Source: AP-15 sp963814805 (lineage in GTDB: Bacteria; Pseudomonadota; Alphaproteobacteria; ATCC43930; CGMCC-115725). Taken from it: a stretch of DNA of 64,000 bases. Location of the stretch: assembly GCA_963814805.1 (NCBI GenBank), contig CAWFER010000033.1, positions 1 to 64,000 of the forward strand, given 5' to 3'. Shown here piece by piece: positions 63,719 through 64,000 of the stretch (position 1 is its first letter; each line of letters starts with the position of its first letter). The position numbers and the translations under genes are program-made. The notes beneath the pieces were generated by a model that saw only the letters and a program-made list of their open reading frames with translations, had not been told where the DNA came from and ran no database searches.

Positions 63719-64000
63719 ATGGCGCAAGCGGAGCCAGAGTCGAACGAGGCGTTTCGGTTTTATATCGAATCCGGCGCGCCGTTTCAGGAACGCCGTCCGC
63801 GCTCGCTGAAGCAGGGGCATACCTTCGCCGTGTTCAACCCGCGCGGCGACATCGTCGCCGCCGACGGCAGCCGCGACGGCGTCTATCACCGCGACACACG
63901 CTTCCTGTCGCGGCTCGAACTGCGCCTCAACGACTCGCCGCTGTTGCTGCTCAGCTCCAACGTGCAGGAAGACAACACCGTTCTCTCGGTGGATCTGACC
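63719..64000 (+). CDS. Glycogen-debranching-type amylo-alpha-1,6-glucosidase, N-terminal part (cut by window edge)
   Basis: An open frame of 94 codons from ATG 63719 without a stop before the window ends. SLKQGHTFAVFNPRGDIVAA, DGVYHRDTRFLSRLELRLN and VQEDNTVLSVDLT match the N-terminal domain of GDE-type amylo-alpha-1,6-glucosidases, which usually total about 700 residues. It starts 66 bp after the glycosyltransferase. Confidence 0.8.
   Translation, partial: MAQAEPESNEAFRFYIESGAPFQERRPRSLKQGHTFAVFNPRGDIVAADGSRDGVYHRDTRFLSRLELRLNDSPLLLLSSNVQEDNTVLSVDLT

Overview
The window is GC-rich DNA (my impression, roughly two thirds G+C) with dense genes and short spacers. It reads like an alphaproteobacterial chromosome. 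The evidence is a MobF/TraA-type relaxase, Ku plus LigD end joining, a liv-type ABC operon, solitary CoxL-like molybdenum hydroxylases, WecBC-type sugar genes, a GT9 heptosyltransferase (hence a Gram-negative envelope) and a RibA with a degenerate RibB-like N-terminus. I see no rRNA, tRNA, CRISPR array, prophage or transposase. The genus cannot be fixed from sequence alone. || Layout. 0.15-3.4 kb: frameshifted conjugative relaxase, the only conjugation gene present. 3.7-6.8 kb: PEP-CTERM protein, broken cutA and luciferase-like genes, a small duplicated-motif protein, and an aldo/keto reductase. 7.1-19.1 kb: a molybdenum-centred region. One Mo-hydroxylase large subunit lies on the plus strand behind a ModE-like palindrome. 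Opposite it runs a long minus-strand series: DUF2325 protein, ModA-like protein, form II CoxL-like subunit, two aldehyde dehydrogenases, ModE-like regulator, molbindin, a metal-chelate binding protein, and half an ABC ATPase. 19.5-23.9 kb: hydrolase, then divergent ku and ligD. 24.0-29.4 kb: livK-H-M-G-F operon with a higBA toxin-antitoxin module between livM and livG. 29.5-31.5 kb: universal stress protein, lipoprotein, cupin. 31.8-40.2 kb: surface-polysaccharide genes (UDP-ManNAc dehydrogenase, UDP-GlcNAc 2-epimerase, sugar epimerase, methyltransferase, heptosyltransferase) with small membrane or secreted proteins and a GST. 40.3-51.8 kb: a four-gene minus-strand operon of three hybrid histidine kinases around a MetE-like methyltransferase. 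The lead kinase is about 2,110 residues with eleven exact-length 92-residue HAMP repeats. 52.1-64 kb: alcohol dehydrogenase, DUF488, quinone oxidoreductase, hemC, CCG/Fe-S protein, ribA, OmpR-type regulator, two glycosyltransferases, a CHRD protein, and the start of a glycogen-debranching-type enzyme cut by the window edge. || Frame quality matters. At least sixteen genes are interrupted by one-base shifts. Nearly all of those I could resolve are single-base insertions, and the repaired proteins have family-typical lengths with no internal stops. I therefore read most as uncorrected sequence errors rather than decay. Genes with one or two shifts are typed CDS and genes with three or more, or with lost segments, are typed pseudogene. 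The CoxL-like gene at 14898-17261 is the exception: it has three shifts but its whole length is recoverable, so it is typed CDS. || Working together: the Mo block could supply and sense molybdate for two oxidoreductases whose products or substrates the aldehyde dehydrogenases may share. The kinase operon lacks any DNA-binding regulator, so its output must lie elsewhere. The OmpR-type regulator at 59.9 kb has no adjacent kinase.
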